DNA of 64,000 nucleotides from Bacillota bacterium (GCA_012842395.1 DUSX01000004.1:1-64000); one strand, 5' to 3'. Numbered from the stretch's first letter, positions 18,352 through 27,674 are shown. Notes: a model not told the origin generated them from the letters alone. Translations and numbers: made by a program.

Positions 18352-19670
18352 GCGTCCACCACCTCGCCCATCTGCGTCCAGGCATGGGGCTCGGTTATCC
18401 TCACCTTGACGAGGGTGCCCTTGCGCGCGCGGTCATCGCGCGGGAATATCACGAGCTTGTTGGTGCGCGTCCGCCCGGCAAGCATAGAGGGGTTGGTCTT
18501 GCTCTCCCCTTCCACGAGAACCTCCACGATCTTGCCTGCGAGGGCCTTGTTTATCTCGAGCGTTATCGCGTCCTGCACCTTGATGAGTCGCTGGATCCTG
18601 TCGCTCTTCACGTCCTCCGGGACCTGGTCGTCCATGCGGGCGGCGGCGGTGCCTCGGCGGGGGGAGAAAACGAAGGTGAACGCCGAGTCGAAGCGGACCT
18701 CGCGGACCACCTCAAGGGTCTCGAGGAAGTCCTCCTCGGTTTCGCCCGGAAAGCCCACTATGAGGTCGGTGGTTATCGAACAGCCTGGGACGGCCTCCCG
18801 GATGCGCCTGACCAGGTCCGTGTACTGAGCCCGCGTGTATCCGCGGTTCATACGAGAAAGAACCCTGTCCGACCCAGCCTGGAGGGGCAGGTGGAAGTGC
18901 TCGCAAACCGTCCGGCAGTCGGCTATCGTGTCAATGAGCTTTTGAGAGAAATCCCTTGGGTGGCTCGTGGTGAAACGAATCCTGTATATGCCTGGCGTCC
19001 CGTCGAGCGCCCGCAAGAGATCGGCGAAGTCGCGGCCATCTTCGAGGTCGTGCCCGTACGAATTGACGTTTTGGCCCAGGAGGACGACCTCGCGGTAGCC
19101 AGCCCTCCCCAGGCTCCTGACCTCGTCAACTATATCCTCGAACCTGCGACTCCTCTCGCGGCCACGGACGTACGGAACGATGCAGTACGTGCAGAAGTTG
19201 TTGCAGCCGTACATTATGGTGACCCACGCGGATACGGCGTCCGCGCGGCGCATGGGGAGGTGTTCAACTATGCCGCCTTCTTCGTCCCAGACCTCCACCA
19301 CCCTCTGGCCGGCCTCCACCTTGTCGAGGAGCTCGGGCAAACGGTGAAGGTTCATCGTGCCGAAGACCAGGTCCACATGGGGCAGCTTCGAAGCTATGCG
19401 CTCCGCCTCGCCGTCCTGCTGCACCATACACCCGCAGATGCCGATGATGAGGTCGGGATTCGCGCGTTTGAGGCGCTTGAGGTCGGCCACTCGCCCGTAG
19501 ACCTTCCTCTCGGGATTCTCCCGCACACAGCATGTGTTGAAGATGACTAAATCGGCTTCCTCGACCGTGCTAGCTGGAACGTACCCGCGGTCTTCGAGGA
19601 TTCCGGCGATCACCTCGGAGTCGTGCTCGTTCATCTGGCACCCGAAGGTTTGCACGAAGTACTTCCGCAT
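18348..19670 (-). CDS. miaB: tRNA-2-methylthio-N6-dimethylallyladenosine synthase
   Basis: A radical SAM methylthiotransferase of about 440 residues. The N-terminal domain (RKYFVQTFGCQMNEHDS, FNTCCVREN, GICGCMVQ) supplies three cysteines for the auxiliary cluster; CNNFCTYCIVPYVRG is the radical SAM CxxxCxxC motif; the C terminus is a TRAM domain. I chose the ATG at 19670 because MiaB proteins commonly begin there; GTG/ATG codons at 19718/19715 are in frame but add residues without clear homology. Neither start has a strong ribosome binding site. Confidence 0.94.
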   Translation of the reverse strand: MRKYFVQTFGCQMNEHDSEVIAGILEDRGYVPASTVEEADLVIFNTCCVRENPERKVYGRVADLKRLKRANPDLIIGICGCMVQQDGEAERIASKLPHVDLVFGTMNLHRLPELLDKVEAGQRVVEVWDEEGGIVEHLPMRRADAVSAWVTIMYGCNNFCTYCIVPYVRGRERSRRFEDIVDEVRSLGRAGYREVVLLGQNVNSYGHDLEDGRDFADLLRALDGTPGIYRIRFTTSHPRDFSQKLIDTIADCRTVCEHFHLPLQAGSDRVLSRMNRGYTRAQYTDLVRRIREAVPGCSITTDLIVGFPGETEEDFLETLEVVREVRFDSAFTFVFSPRRGTAAARMDDQVPEDVKSDRIQRLIKVQDAITLEINKALAGKIVEVLVEGESKTNPSMLAGRTRTNKLVIFPRDDRARKGTLVKVRITEPHAWTQMGEVVDA

Positions 19671-19946
19671 GGCGCTGCTCTCTAGACCACCCTTTACACC
19701 TAAGTCTGCGCACATCACCTGAGGCGCGCGTCATAGCTTGTCTTGTATCGGCGTGTATCGGCGCGCGAGCCCTGCCTGGGCTCCCGCCTGGGGTCGGCGA
19801 TGTCCCCGGCGGCTGGCTCTGCCGGCGGCGCGCTCGCGGGGGCGGCGCGCCCGCGGCGTGCGGCGAGCCTCGCTCGAATTCGGCGCACGAAACGGCCGTG
19901 CTCAGACGGCTCGCAAGGACTATGGTGCGTCCCGCGCACCAACCCA

Positions 19947-19955
19947 ATTCTAACA
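19947..19955 (-). promoter_or_regulatory. Extended -10 promoter for the miaB-mutS-mutL-miaA-hfq run
   Basis: Read leftward, TGTTAGAAT fits the extended -10 pattern TGnTATAAT with one mismatch, in an AT-rich patch (19941-19972) that stands out in a very GC-rich gap. No good -35 is seen, as is common for extended -10 promoters. It would give a leader of about 270 bases to the miaB ATG. Confidence 0.45.
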
Positions 19956-20014
19956 TATATTCGTAACGGGGAGAACCGTGGGACGCTGTTGCGCTCTTGA
20001 AGAAGGTGTTGCGG

Positions 20015-21643
20015 TCACTTTCGCAGCAAGCCTGCTCTCCGCAACGCATCGGCGAGATCGCGACCGACGAGCGGAACCGCCGCAACCTCCCGGTACGCGA
20101 ACTCGCCCAGCACGGTGAGGACGACGGCGTACACGATGGCTCCGGCCACGACAGCCGCGACGGTTGATAGGGAGTTGTCGTAGGAGTAGGCAAGGCAGGA
20201 CTGGTACACGCACGTGACCACAGGAACCATGACTATGCATCCGGCGAGGGCTCGCCACCCGACGGCAAGGAGCCTCCAGCCATCGCCGCTCGCCCTGGCC
20301 ACTGCAGCCGTGTTGAGGGTTCCGGCCACAACAAACGCGAGACCTGTGCCAAGGGCAGCTCCCCTGATCCCGAACTCGGGCATGGCGGTGAGAACGTAGT
20401 TGACCCCTCCTGCCACGGCCGCGCCGATGAGGCCGTTTCTGGCCGGCACGAGGACCCTCCCGTAGCCATTGAGGACACCCGCCGTGGTTTGTTGCAGGCA
20501 AAAGAAGAGCGACGAGAACGCCATGGCCGAGAGAGGCGTCCCGCCCGCCGGGTCTTTGAAAAGGAGCGAGCACAACTGCGTCGGGAGCACCGCGAGCCCA
20601 GCGGCGGCCGGAAGTCCTATGACGAACGCGCTGCGCAGCGCCTGGCGGGCGAGACGTCTCGATCTCTGCACTTCGCCGCACGCGTCGGCCGCCGCCACCT
20701 GGGGGACGAGGCTCGTGGCGACCGCAACCGTGACCACCCCCGGCAGGGCCACGAGCCCGAGCGCCATCACCTCGAGATGGCCGTACAGCCTGGTGGCCTC
20801 AGCCACAGCGTGCCCCGCTTGCTGGAGGCGGGCGGGCACCACTACAGCGTTGATGGCCTCGAGCAAGGGGAGGACGAGTGCACCCAGGGTGGCTGGTCCA
20901 GCAAGGGAAAGCAGCTGGCACAGGGTCGCCCCTGGGCCGCTGCGCTGGACGCGGGCGTGGCTTTTCGCGAGCTCGAAAGCTCCCCGGGCGGGCGAGGAAC
21001 GCGCCTGTTCCCCACACGCCGTGAAGTAAAAGGCCGCCAACACGCAAAGGCCGGCCGCGGCACCGGCCCAGCTACCCGCCGCCGCGCCTGCGGCTGCCCA
21101 CTGAACGCCCCTCGGGACGAGAGCGTATGCGAAGGCGAGGCCCGCTACGACCCGCACGACTTGCTCGGCCACCTGCGAGGCCGCCGTGGGTATCATGGTG
21201 CGATAGCCTTGGAAGTACCCGCGCAGCGCGCCTGCGATGGGGCTTATGAGAAGGGCGGGAGACAGCCATCTCATCGCGAAGTACGCCCTGGGGTCTTTGA
21301 CGACGGTCGCGGCAAGGAAGCCCGCGCTCGCGTAGAGGGCTCCGGAAAGCGCGAGCGCGATGGGGATGACGAACCCGAGGCACACCTGGAGGACCTGTCT
21401 CGCGCCCCGGTGGTCACGTCGGGCCACACGCTCCGCGACGAGTTTGGAGGCGGCGACCGGGAGGCCGGACGTGCACAGCACGAGAGCCATGACGAAGACC
21501 GGAGAGGCCATGTGGAGGAGGCCAACGCCCTCGGCTCCGATGAGCCGGGCGAGGGGTATAGTGAAGAGGGCCCCGAACGCCTTCGTGACCACGGCGGCAG
21601 CTACGAGGATGGCGGTGCCTTTCAAAAAAGACTCGGACTTCAT
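20015..21643 (-). CDS. spoVB: SpoVB/MurJ-type polysaccharide flippase
   Basis: A 542-residue membrane protein of the MOP exporter superfamily, with about 14 hydrophobic segments. It opens SFLKGTAILVAAAVVTKAFGALFTIPLARLIGAEG and has the GYFQGYRTMIPTAASQVAEQ block typical of SpoVB and related lipid-linked oligosaccharide flippases. In spore formers such proteins act in cortex or cell wall precursor export; the exact cargo here is unknown. It follows the amidase gene by 120 bases. The ATG at 21643 lacks a good ribosome binding site. Confidence 0.87.
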   Translation of the reverse strand: MKSESFLKGTAILVAAAVVTKAFGALFTIPLARLIGAEGVGLLHMASPVFVMALVLCTSGLPVAASKLVAERVARRDHRGARQVLQVCLGFVIPIALALSGALYASAGFLAATVVKDPRAYFAMRWLSPALLISPIAGALRGYFQGYRTMIPTAASQVAEQVVRVVAGLAFAYALVPRGVQWAAAGAAAGSWAGAAAGLCVLAAFYFTACGEQARSSPARGAFELAKSHARVQRSGPGATLCQLLSLAGPATLGALVLPLLEAINAVVVPARLQQAGHAVAEATRLYGHLEVMALGLVALPGVVTVAVATSLVPQVAAADACGEVQRSRRLARQALRSAFVIGLPAAAGLAVLPTQLCSLLFKDPAGGTPLSAMAFSSLFFCLQQTTAGVLNGYGRVLVPARNGLIGAAVAGGVNYVLTAMPEFGIRGAALGTGLAFVVAGTLNTAAVARASGDGWRLLAVGWRALAGCIVMVPVVTCVYQSCLAYSYDNSLSTVAAVVAGAIVYAVVLTVLGEFAYREVAAVPLVGRDLADALRRAGLLRK

Positions 21644-21763
21644 GATGGTACCGTACTATGATGCAGAGACCGCGGTCATGCCTCGAGTTCGCCGCTTGGC
21701 CACGTGCGCCTGTGCGCGGGGCCGCCGGGGCACCCATGCGTGCGTCGAGCCGCACCTTCGCCG

Positions 21764-23443
21764 TTACCGGCCTCGTGGCCTCACCACGACTATCGGCGTC
21801 TGTTGATCGTCGTTTCCGAACGGATTGTGTGCGAGAGCCCGCACGAGCCAATCGGACCGGCCCTCGAGGGTGGAGCCCAACACGTCCACACACCCGATGT
21901 CGTTCACGTCGACTACCGCGGCGTCAACCCCGGTGACCGCGTGGATCTCCCGTGCAACCTCATCGGGGTGCGCCGGCCCTAGAATCACGTGCTTGTCATA
22001 AGGTGGCATGGTGCCCGCGATGTCGTCTATCTGAGCGAGGGAGCGTCCCGCCACCCTGAAAAAGTCGCCTCTTCTCCCGAGGAGCCGCCCGACGCCTGCC
22101 GCAGCCGTCCCCAACAGCACTCTCCCAACCCCCGCTTCGCGTATGGCAAGCTCCATGGCGGGCGGCGTAGCCAAGCTACCGTCCTTGCCGGGCAGCTTGC
22201 AGAGGACTCGCGCAAGCGGCCTGGGGCGGACCTCTGCGGGGAGCACGGCCCTCCCCTGCGTGATGGCCACGACGCTCTCTGCCACAGCAATGACGTCGCC
22301 CGGGCGCGCGATCCCTTCCACGTAGCGGCGCACCACATCGGTGATCCTCTCGTGCTCGCCCACGAGGTGGGTGCGGATGGGAATCACATGCGCCGCCACC
22401 GGGATCTCGACGGTCTCGTCTTTGTGCCGACCCGTCAAGCCCTCTCTCTTCTGCACGCCCGGTCTGGCTTCGCTTTCGACGTGCCCGGCCCCGGCCGGAG
22501 GCCCGGAGACCGCCGGTGCTTCCCGGGGCTGCTCTGCAAAGTAGCGTTTCAGGCCGGTCATGATGGCCGACGCGGCCCTCTCCTTGAAGGTCGTGCTGCG
22601 GAACCACCCCTCTTCCACCCAGTTCGTGATGGTGGCGACCTCAATGAACGCGCACGGCACCCCGGGGTCAGCCGGGAGCTTTCCAGGGTATCGCGCCACA
22701 CCTCTCGACACAACGGGCAACTTCGCCGAGAGAGAGGCCGCGATATGCCTCGCCAGCCGCTCGCTGCGGCTGTCTGGCAAGTGAAGAGCGCGCGAGCCTC
22801 CCACTGAGCGGTCACGCGATCCGAACGTGTGAACGCTCACCAAGACGTCTGCCCGCGCCTCCCTTACCTGGCTGAGTCGCTTTGCCATCGGCACCTCTTG
22901 GTCAGAGGACCGAGTCATGACAACCGCCGCTCCAGCAAGGGTGAGACGCGTCGCAAGGACACGGGCGACGTCGAGGGTGATGTTCTTCTCGAGCAAGTTC
23001 ACGGGGCCGCGCTCCCCGTTGTCGCTCCCGCCGTGTCCCGGGTCCACGCCCACGACCCTTCCCTCGAATATGGCCCGCACCGCGCTCCAGTCGAAGTCGA
23101 TGACAAGGCGCGCCGGCACGCCCGCGCACGGAGTCACCGTCCAGGAGCAGGCGTGCTCCAGCTTAACGGTGACCGAGGGGTGAAGGTGATCCGCGGCCAC
23201 TGTGACTTCAACGAGCAGCCCGTCGTTTACCGTCAGGGTGTCGGGAGCCATGGCGAGGTCGCAGCCCGGGAGGTCTATCCGTACCTGGCCGGGGGATGGG
23301 GCACGAACGCGATGCGACATAGGAAGCGTCGCCTCGATGACCAGGCGTGAAGTCATCCGGCGGCATATCGGGTCAGCGTGCTCCGTGGCCCATACGTTTG
23401 TGATCTTGGGCTTCTCCAAACGCACCAACCCCGCCCGGCGCAA
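21764..23443 (-). CDS. N-acetylmuramoyl-L-alanine amidase fused to an F420 gamma-glutamyl-ligase-like domain
   Basis: A 559-residue three-part protein. Residues about 14-118 look like an AMIN domain (beta-rich, ending RLVIDFD). Residues 130-302 are an Amidase_3 zinc amidase: DPGHGG with H137, E152, H205 in SVHTFGS and E268 in AFIEVATITN match the metal and catalytic positions. After a linker (about 305-348) residues 350-555 resemble stand-alone Firmicutes proteins annotated as coenzyme F420-0:L-glutamate ligase (CofE-like): PGDVIAVAESVVAITQGR, FFRVAGRSLAQIDDIAGT and VVDVNDIG. The reading frame is continuous. No signal peptide is visible, which is odd for a wall hydrolase. The start codon (TTG at 23443) is uncertain. 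Confidence 0.8.
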   Translation of the reverse strand: MRRAGLVRLEKPKITNVWATEHADPICRRMTSRLVIEATLPMSHRVRAPSPGQVRIDLPGCDLAMAPDTLTVNDGLLVEVTVAADHLHPSVTVKLEHACSWTVTPCAGVPARLVIDFDWSAVRAIFEGRVVGVDPGHGGSDNGERGPVNLLEKNITLDVARVLATRLTLAGAAVVMTRSSDQEVPMAKRLSQVREARADVLVSVHTFGSRDRSVGGSRALHLPDSRSERLARHIAASLSAKLPVVSRGVARYPGKLPADPGVPCAFIEVATITNWVEEGWFRSTTFKERAASAIMTGLKRYFAEQPREAPAVSGPPAGAGHVESEARPGVQKREGLTGRHKDETVEIPVAAHVIPIRTHLVGEHERITDVVRRYVEGIARPGDVIAVAESVVAITQGRAVLPAEVRPRPLARVLCKLPGKDGSLATPPAMELAIREAGVGRVLLGTAAAGVGRLLGRRGDFFRVAGRSLAQIDDIAGTMPPYDKHVILGPAHPDEVAREIHAVTGVDAAVVDVNDIGCVDVLGSTLEGRSDWLVRALAHNPFGNDDQQTPIVVVRPRGR

Positions 23444-23523
23444 AGTGTGGTGCGCCCTGAAAAGGGCGACACATTACATGCTATGCGCGGACGGGGTCGG
23501 TCGACACGTCGATGTGATGAAAC

Positions 23524-23757
23524 TCATCCCCCGGAAACCGGAGGGAACACGGTGACCCTGTCGCCCGGGAACAACCTAGTCGAGGCACTGCCCACCCTGT
23601 CGCCTATCAGGACGATCCCCCATAAACCCTGGGGTAGGCCCACCGCAGCCAGGGCATCGCCCACGGTGGCGTCTTCAGGGAGCTCGACCTCGGTCATCTC
23701 TGCGAGGCCGGGGCGCACGGACACCAAGACCTTGGACATCTCAACAGTCACTTTCAT
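23524..23757 (-). CDS. MoaD/ThiS-like sulfur carrier protein
   Basis: A 77-residue beta-grasp protein ending PPVSGG; the terminal GlyGly is the thiocarboxylation site of MoaD and ThiS. It overlaps the aldehyde ferredoxin oxidoreductase gene by 4 bases (ATGA). MoaD-like proteins commonly accompany these tungsten enzymes, where they probably serve pterin cofactor synthesis. Confidence 0.85.
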   Translation of the reverse strand: MKVTVEMSKVLVSVRPGLAEMTEVELPEDATVGDALAAVGLPQGLWGIVLIGDRVGSASTRLFPGDRVTVFPPVSGG

Positions 23758-25616
23758 GATATCCGCCCCATCGCCAAGAGCTCTGCCGCAACGTCGGCGA
23801 GGCCCAGCCTTTCGAGGGTCTTGACCGTGGGCCGCCCGTCACGGTCCCAGCCACGCAAATCATAGTATTCATCGAGGAGCCGATCGATGTCCTCACGCGT
23901 GACGCGTGACCCTGCCAGCGGTCCGTCCGGAACGGGTTCGGTGTAGAACCTCCGCGGCGGCTGGTCGTCCGCCCTGCCGAAGTCAGCCCTTTCGCGTACG
24001 CCGAACGCCCGCACGAGGTTCCAAATGCGCTCCGACTTCAGGAGCAGGTCCTCCCATGTATCATCGCGCCCTGTCACCGCCGGATACAGCCTGGCGTAGT
24101 ACTCCAGCGGCAGGCCAAGCTCGACCCACTGCAGGCGGCACACTCCCAGACAATCGAAAAGCGGCCTCACGTGTTGCAGCTCAACGACCTTCGCGGCCTT
24201 TCCTTCAATGACGTTGCGCCCGACCGCGATGTCGTGGGTGACGGACCACGCCCGGTTGTGGTGAGCTCCGATGTCGCACGTCATGTAGGCGAGCATCATG
24301 GACGGCGCACCACGTGATTCGTATCCGCTCCACTCCAGGCCCTTGACCTGAATGGCGAAGTCCTCGCTGCCACCGCCCCAGGCCGCGGCGGCGGCTCTCA
24401 CGCCCCTTGAAAGGGGCGCGCCGATGCCTTGGCGCGCCGCTATGAGCTTTGCGATCTCGACGAACGCCTCGAGGCTCCCGAAGCGGGCTTCAATGCCGCC
24501 AGTATCCTCCTTCGTGATTATCCCGCGCTCGAAGCACTCCATGGTGAAGGCCACGGCATTGCCGGCCGAAATGGTGTCCAGGCCGAGCTCATCGCACATG
24601 TAGTTGGCGTACGCGACCTCCTCGATGGAGCCAAGCGCGCAGTTGCTGCCGATGAGGGCCGTAGTCTCGTACTCCGGGCCCTCGAGGAACACGCTCTCGC
24701 CCCTGTGGCTCGCCTTGCAGTACTTGCCCGTGGCCATAGGGCACGCAAAGCATGCTTTGTCTCTGACGTGGATGTCGCTGCGCATGCGCTCCCCGCTCAA
24801 AGCATCGGCGTTTTCGTAGAAGTTCTGGCGGAAATTGCGTGTGGGCAGCGCGCCGATGGAGTTCGACCACGTCGTCACCTGGGCCAGCCCCTGATCCTGC
24901 CACACTTTGAGCGCGGGGTTGGCAGCGAGGGCGGAGAACATCTCGCCTGCGACCTTGCGCAGGGCGGACATGTCAGCCACAGGAACGCCCTTGGTGCCCC
25001 GCACCGCAATGGCCTTCAGGTTCTTGGAGCCCATGACCGCGCCCATGCCGCACCGCCCGGCTTGGCGGCCGATGTCGTGATTCACGCAGGCGAAAACCAC
25101 CATGTTCTCGCCCGCGGGTCCGATGGTGGCTATCTGAAACTCGTCCCCGAGCTCGTCCTTGAGAGCCTTCTCCGTCTTGATCGCGCCCATTCCCCACAGC
25201 TTCTCGCAAGGGCGCACCTCGACCTTGTCGTCCTCAATGAATAGGTACGATGGTACGGGCGCCCTGCCTTCCAGCACGACCGCATCGTAGCCGGCGTACT
25301 TGAGCTCACCAGCGAGATGCCCCCCGATGTTGCTGTCGCCGTAGAGCCCTGTCGCCGGGCTCTTGGCAGAGAAACTCGTCTTTGAACCGCTGGGCAGGAA
25401 CACGCCGGAGAACGGCCCCGCGGCCACCACTAGCTTGTTGCCGGGCCCAAGCGGGTCGGTGCCGGGTGGGACCTCCCTGTACACGAGGTATGCGCCGAAG
25501 CCCCGGCCGCCTATGTAGGCGTTCACGAGGTCCTCGGCAAGCGGCTGCGCGGAAGCGACGCCCGTGGACAAGTCAACCCTCAGGATGCTTCCCGCGTATC
25601 CGTGCATCGTCCGCAT
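23754..25616 (-). CDS. Aldehyde ferredoxin oxidoreductase family protein
   Basis: A 620-residue member of the AOR family, which uses a tungsten (or molybdenum) bis-pterin and one 4Fe-4S cluster to oxidise aldehydes to acids while reducing ferredoxin. Family-like segments are YIGGRGFGAYLVYREV, SGSKTSFSAKSPATGLYGDS and GRQAGRCGMGAVMGSKNLKAI. Cluster cysteines are C289, C292 and probably C300 (CFACPMATGKYC), plus one in DCLGVC near the C terminus. The usual spacing is CxxCxxxC, so the third ligand is displaced here. The ATG has AGGTGG 8 bases upstream and directly abuts the ferredoxin stop. MoaD follows and ferredoxin precedes it. Confidence 0.93.
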   Translation of the reverse strand: MRTMHGYAGSILRVDLSTGVASAQPLAEDLVNAYIGGRGFGAYLVYREVPPGTDPLGPGNKLVVAAGPFSGVFLPSGSKTSFSAKSPATGLYGDSNIGGHLAGELKYAGYDAVVLEGRAPVPSYLFIEDDKVEVRPCEKLWGMGAIKTEKALKDELGDEFQIATIGPAGENMVVFACVNHDIGRQAGRCGMGAVMGSKNLKAIAVRGTKGVPVADMSALRKVAGEMFSALAANPALKVWQDQGLAQVTTWSNSIGALPTRNFRQNFYENADALSGERMRSDIHVRDKACFACPMATGKYCKASHRGESVFLEGPEYETTALIGSNCALGSIEEVAYANYMCDELGLDTISAGNAVAFTMECFERGIITKEDTGGIEARFGSLEAFVEIAKLIAARQGIGAPLSRGVRAAAAAWGGGSEDFAIQVKGLEWSGYESRGAPSMMLAYMTCDIGAHHNRAWSVTHDIAVGRNVIEGKAAKVVELQHVRPLFDCLGVCRLQWVELGLPLEYYARLYPAVTGRDDTWEDLLLKSERIWNLVRAFGVRERADFGRADDQPPRRFYTEPVPDGPLAGSRVTREDIDRLLDEYYDLRGWDRDGRPTVKTLERLGLADVAAELLAMGRIS

Positions 25617-26015
25617 CTAGCTCGCCACCTTTCGCAAGCCAGCGAGAGCATCAAGGACGCCTCTCGGGCAGTACTTCGCGCACTCCCCGCACGCCACGCA
25701 CTTGATGGGGTGAGCAACCTCGGGGTGCGAAAACAGCGCGCCATTCGGGCACGCGTCTATGCAAACGCCGCAGTTCGTACATGTGTCCGCGTCTATCCGT
25801 ACCACACCCTCATCCATGTTAATGGCGCCGACGGGGCAGACATCGGCGCACGTGCCACACTGGTCACAGACGATCACGTCGTATCTGGCGTCGGTGAAGA
25901 GCTTGGAGACCACGCGGATCCCGGCTTTCTTGGGGTTGTTCTCGCCAAAGTTCGTCACCGAGCACACGAGCTGACAAAGCCTGCAACCTGTGCATCGATC
26001 GAGATCGAGTTCCAC
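25617..26015 (-). CDS. Polyferredoxin, four 4Fe-4S clusters, partner of the aldehyde oxidoreductase
   Basis: A 132-residue ferredoxin with 16 cysteines in four groups: C8/11/14/18, C50/53/56/60, C79/82/85/89 and C106/109/112/116. Each has the CxxCxxCxxxC layout, so up to four 4Fe-4S clusters are expected. Such four-cluster proteins commonly accompany AOR-family enzymes and carry electrons from them. GTG start at 26015 with GGGAG 5 bases upstream; its stop abuts the AOR start. Confidence 0.92.
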   Translation of the reverse strand: MELDLDRCTGCRLCQLVCSVTNFGENNPKKAGIRVVSKLFTDARYDVIVCDQCGTCADVCPVGAINMDEGVVRIDADTCTNCGVCIDACPNGALFSHPEVAHPIKCVACGECAKYCPRGVLDALAGLRKVAS

Positions 26016-26110
26016 CTTCTCTCCCCTCCCGAGCCTTCGTGAGCAAGACGCGAGTCAAACGAGCCGTGCCCGTGCATCGCCCGTTCATCGGCCACCGGCG
26101 CGGGCACGGG

Positions 26111-27256
26111 CTATACTACTGAGGGCTCGACCACGAGCTCCCCCCGCTCGAACCGGCCGAGGTCAAGCCCGCTTATGTCTATGGAAGGCTTGCCGTCGCA
26201 GATGATCTCAGCGAGCAGCCTGCCGGTGATGGGAGCCAGCATGAAGCCGTGACCCGAGAACCCACACGCAAGGTAGAAACCCTCCACCGGCGTTGCACCA
26301 AGTATCGGGTGGGCGTCGGGCGTCATGTCGTACAACCCCGCCCACTGCCTCACGACCCTGAGGTTACCCACAGGAGGCAGGACCCTCGTTATCTCGCGTG
26401 CCATTTCAACGAGGAACTTCCAGCCGCTCTCGGTGCTGAAGCCATGTGGCTCGGACGGGTCTCCCATGCCCATCACGAAGCTCCCATGCGGGGTTTGCTG
26501 GCAATAGAACCGCCTCGAGAACGACATCACCATCGGCCGCAGCGCGGGCTCCACCGGCTCGGTCACAAGGATCTGATGACGCTCGGCCCAGAACGGGATC
26601 TCGAGGCCCACCATCCGCGCCACAAGCCCCGAATGCGGCCCGGCAGCGTTCACGACCACCCTCGTATCGATGGTCCCCTTGTCGCAGACGACCCTGGCGA
26701 CCCCGCCGGCCCCGACCTCGATGGCCTTGACTTCCGTGAAAGTCATGACCTCCACGCCGAGCCGGCGCGCGGCGGCGGCGTACGCGTAGGTGACGTGGAA
26801 CGGATTGGCGTGGCCGTCGGTCGGGCAGTACGTGGCGCACAGCACGTCGCTCGTGTTGAGCATAGGAACGATGGCCTTCGCCTCTGCGGGCGTGAGGAGG
26901 CTCGCCGGGATCCCCAGCTCCCGCTCAAGTTGGACGTTCTTCGTGAATTGATCCATCTCGCGGTCTGTGTACGCGAGAAGGAGATAGCCACCTTGCTTGA
27001 ATTCGACGCTGCGGTCATAGCCGAGCTCTTCGTCCATCCGTTCGAACATCCGGACGCTTTCGCGTGCCAAGAGGCAGTTCAGCTTCGTGCCCCACTGCTG
27101 CCTCACCCCTGCGCCGCAGCGTCCGGTGGAGCCGCTCGCCAGGTACGAGCGCTCCACGAGCACCACGCGGCCGAACCCGCGCGTCGCGAGATGATACGCC
27201 ACGGATGCGCCCACGACCCCGCCACCGATGACAACAGCGTCAGCGGACCTGGTCAT
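26111..27256 (-). CDS. FAD-dependent amino acid/amine oxidase subunit (DAO family)
   Basis: A 381-residue DAO-fold flavoprotein. The dinucleotide motif DAVVIGGGVVGASVAYHLA is at the N terminus, followed by GSTGRCGAGVRQQW, the pattern of sarcosine oxidase beta, proline and hydroxyproline dehydrogenase subunits, and the C-terminal GLYDMTPDAHPILG flavin-contact block. It is likely the substrate-oxidising subunit (secondary amine or imino acid). The ATG at 27256 has GAGGGG 7 bases upstream. It overlaps the BFD-like gene. Confidence 0.88.
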   Translation of the reverse strand: MTRSADAVVIGGGVVGASVAYHLATRGFGRVVLVERSYLASGSTGRCGAGVRQQWGTKLNCLLARESVRMFERMDEELGYDRSVEFKQGGYLLLAYTDREMDQFTKNVQLERELGIPASLLTPAEAKAIVPMLNTSDVLCATYCPTDGHANPFHVTYAYAAAARRLGVEVMTFTEVKAIEVGAGGVARVVCDKGTIDTRVVVNAAGPHSGLVARMVGLEIPFWAERHQILVTEPVEPALRPMVMSFSRRFYCQQTPHGSFVMGMGDPSEPHGFSTESGWKFLVEMAREITRVLPPVGNLRVVRQWAGLYDMTPDAHPILGATPVEGFYLACGFSGHGFMLAPITGRLLAEIICDGKPSIDISGLDLGRFERGELVVEPSVV

Positions 27257-27674
27257 GGCCATCCCCCTCGATCCCGCGCTCGCCCGCGCGCCTGCGCTGG
27301 AGCTCCAGCTCCCGGCTTTCGGATTCGTCGCTCGCCTCCACCGCGCCCCCGAGACGCACAGGCTTAGTGGGCGGCCTGAATTTCCCTGTCGCTAGATCTG
27401 CGACGCTGGTGCCCGTGGCCTTGGCTATCTCCGCCAGCACGAGTTGGCGGCAAGTCCGGCCTTGGCAGGGCCCCATGCCGCACCTGGTGATCCGCTTGAT
27501 CTCCTCGACCGTCCTGTAACCCTTAGCTATGAGATCGCGGATCTCGTCGAGCGTGACGTCCTCGCACCGGCAAACCACGACAACGCCGGGCCCGGGGGCT
27601 TTGCCCCCTTCGCCCATACTCTCGTCGTCCGCAGTTCGCTGCGCCGCCTCAGCCTGAGGTTTCGCGCACGCCAC
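27240..27674 (-). CDS. BFD-like 2Fe-2S protein
   Basis: A 144-residue protein whose core is a bacterioferritin-associated-ferredoxin-like domain: C35 and C37 in CRCEDVT, C65 and C70 in CGMGPCQGRTC. In related oxidases this domain is fused to the C terminus of the NAD-binding flavoprotein subunit; here it is free-standing. The C-terminal third is charged and low-complexity. GTG at 27674 has GGAGG 8 bases upstream and overlaps the preceding 4Fe-4S gene. Confidence 0.88.
   Translation of the reverse strand: MACAKPQAEAAQRTADDESMGEGGKAPGPGVVVVCRCEDVTLDEIRDLIAKGYRTVEEIKRITRCGMGPCQGRTCRQLVLAEIAKATGTSVADLATGKFRPPTKPVRLGGAVEASDESESRELELQRRRAGERGIEGDGHDQVR

Noticed and set aside
17578-18828. Plus-strand ORF of 416 codons opposite mutS and miaB
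   Set aside because: Both genes underneath have clear motifs throughout; the antisense frame does not.
23458-23500. Hairpin CGCCCT-TTTC-AGGGCG between the MoaD-like and amidase genes as a terminator
   Set aside because: Only six base pairs and no U-tract follows; too weak to call.
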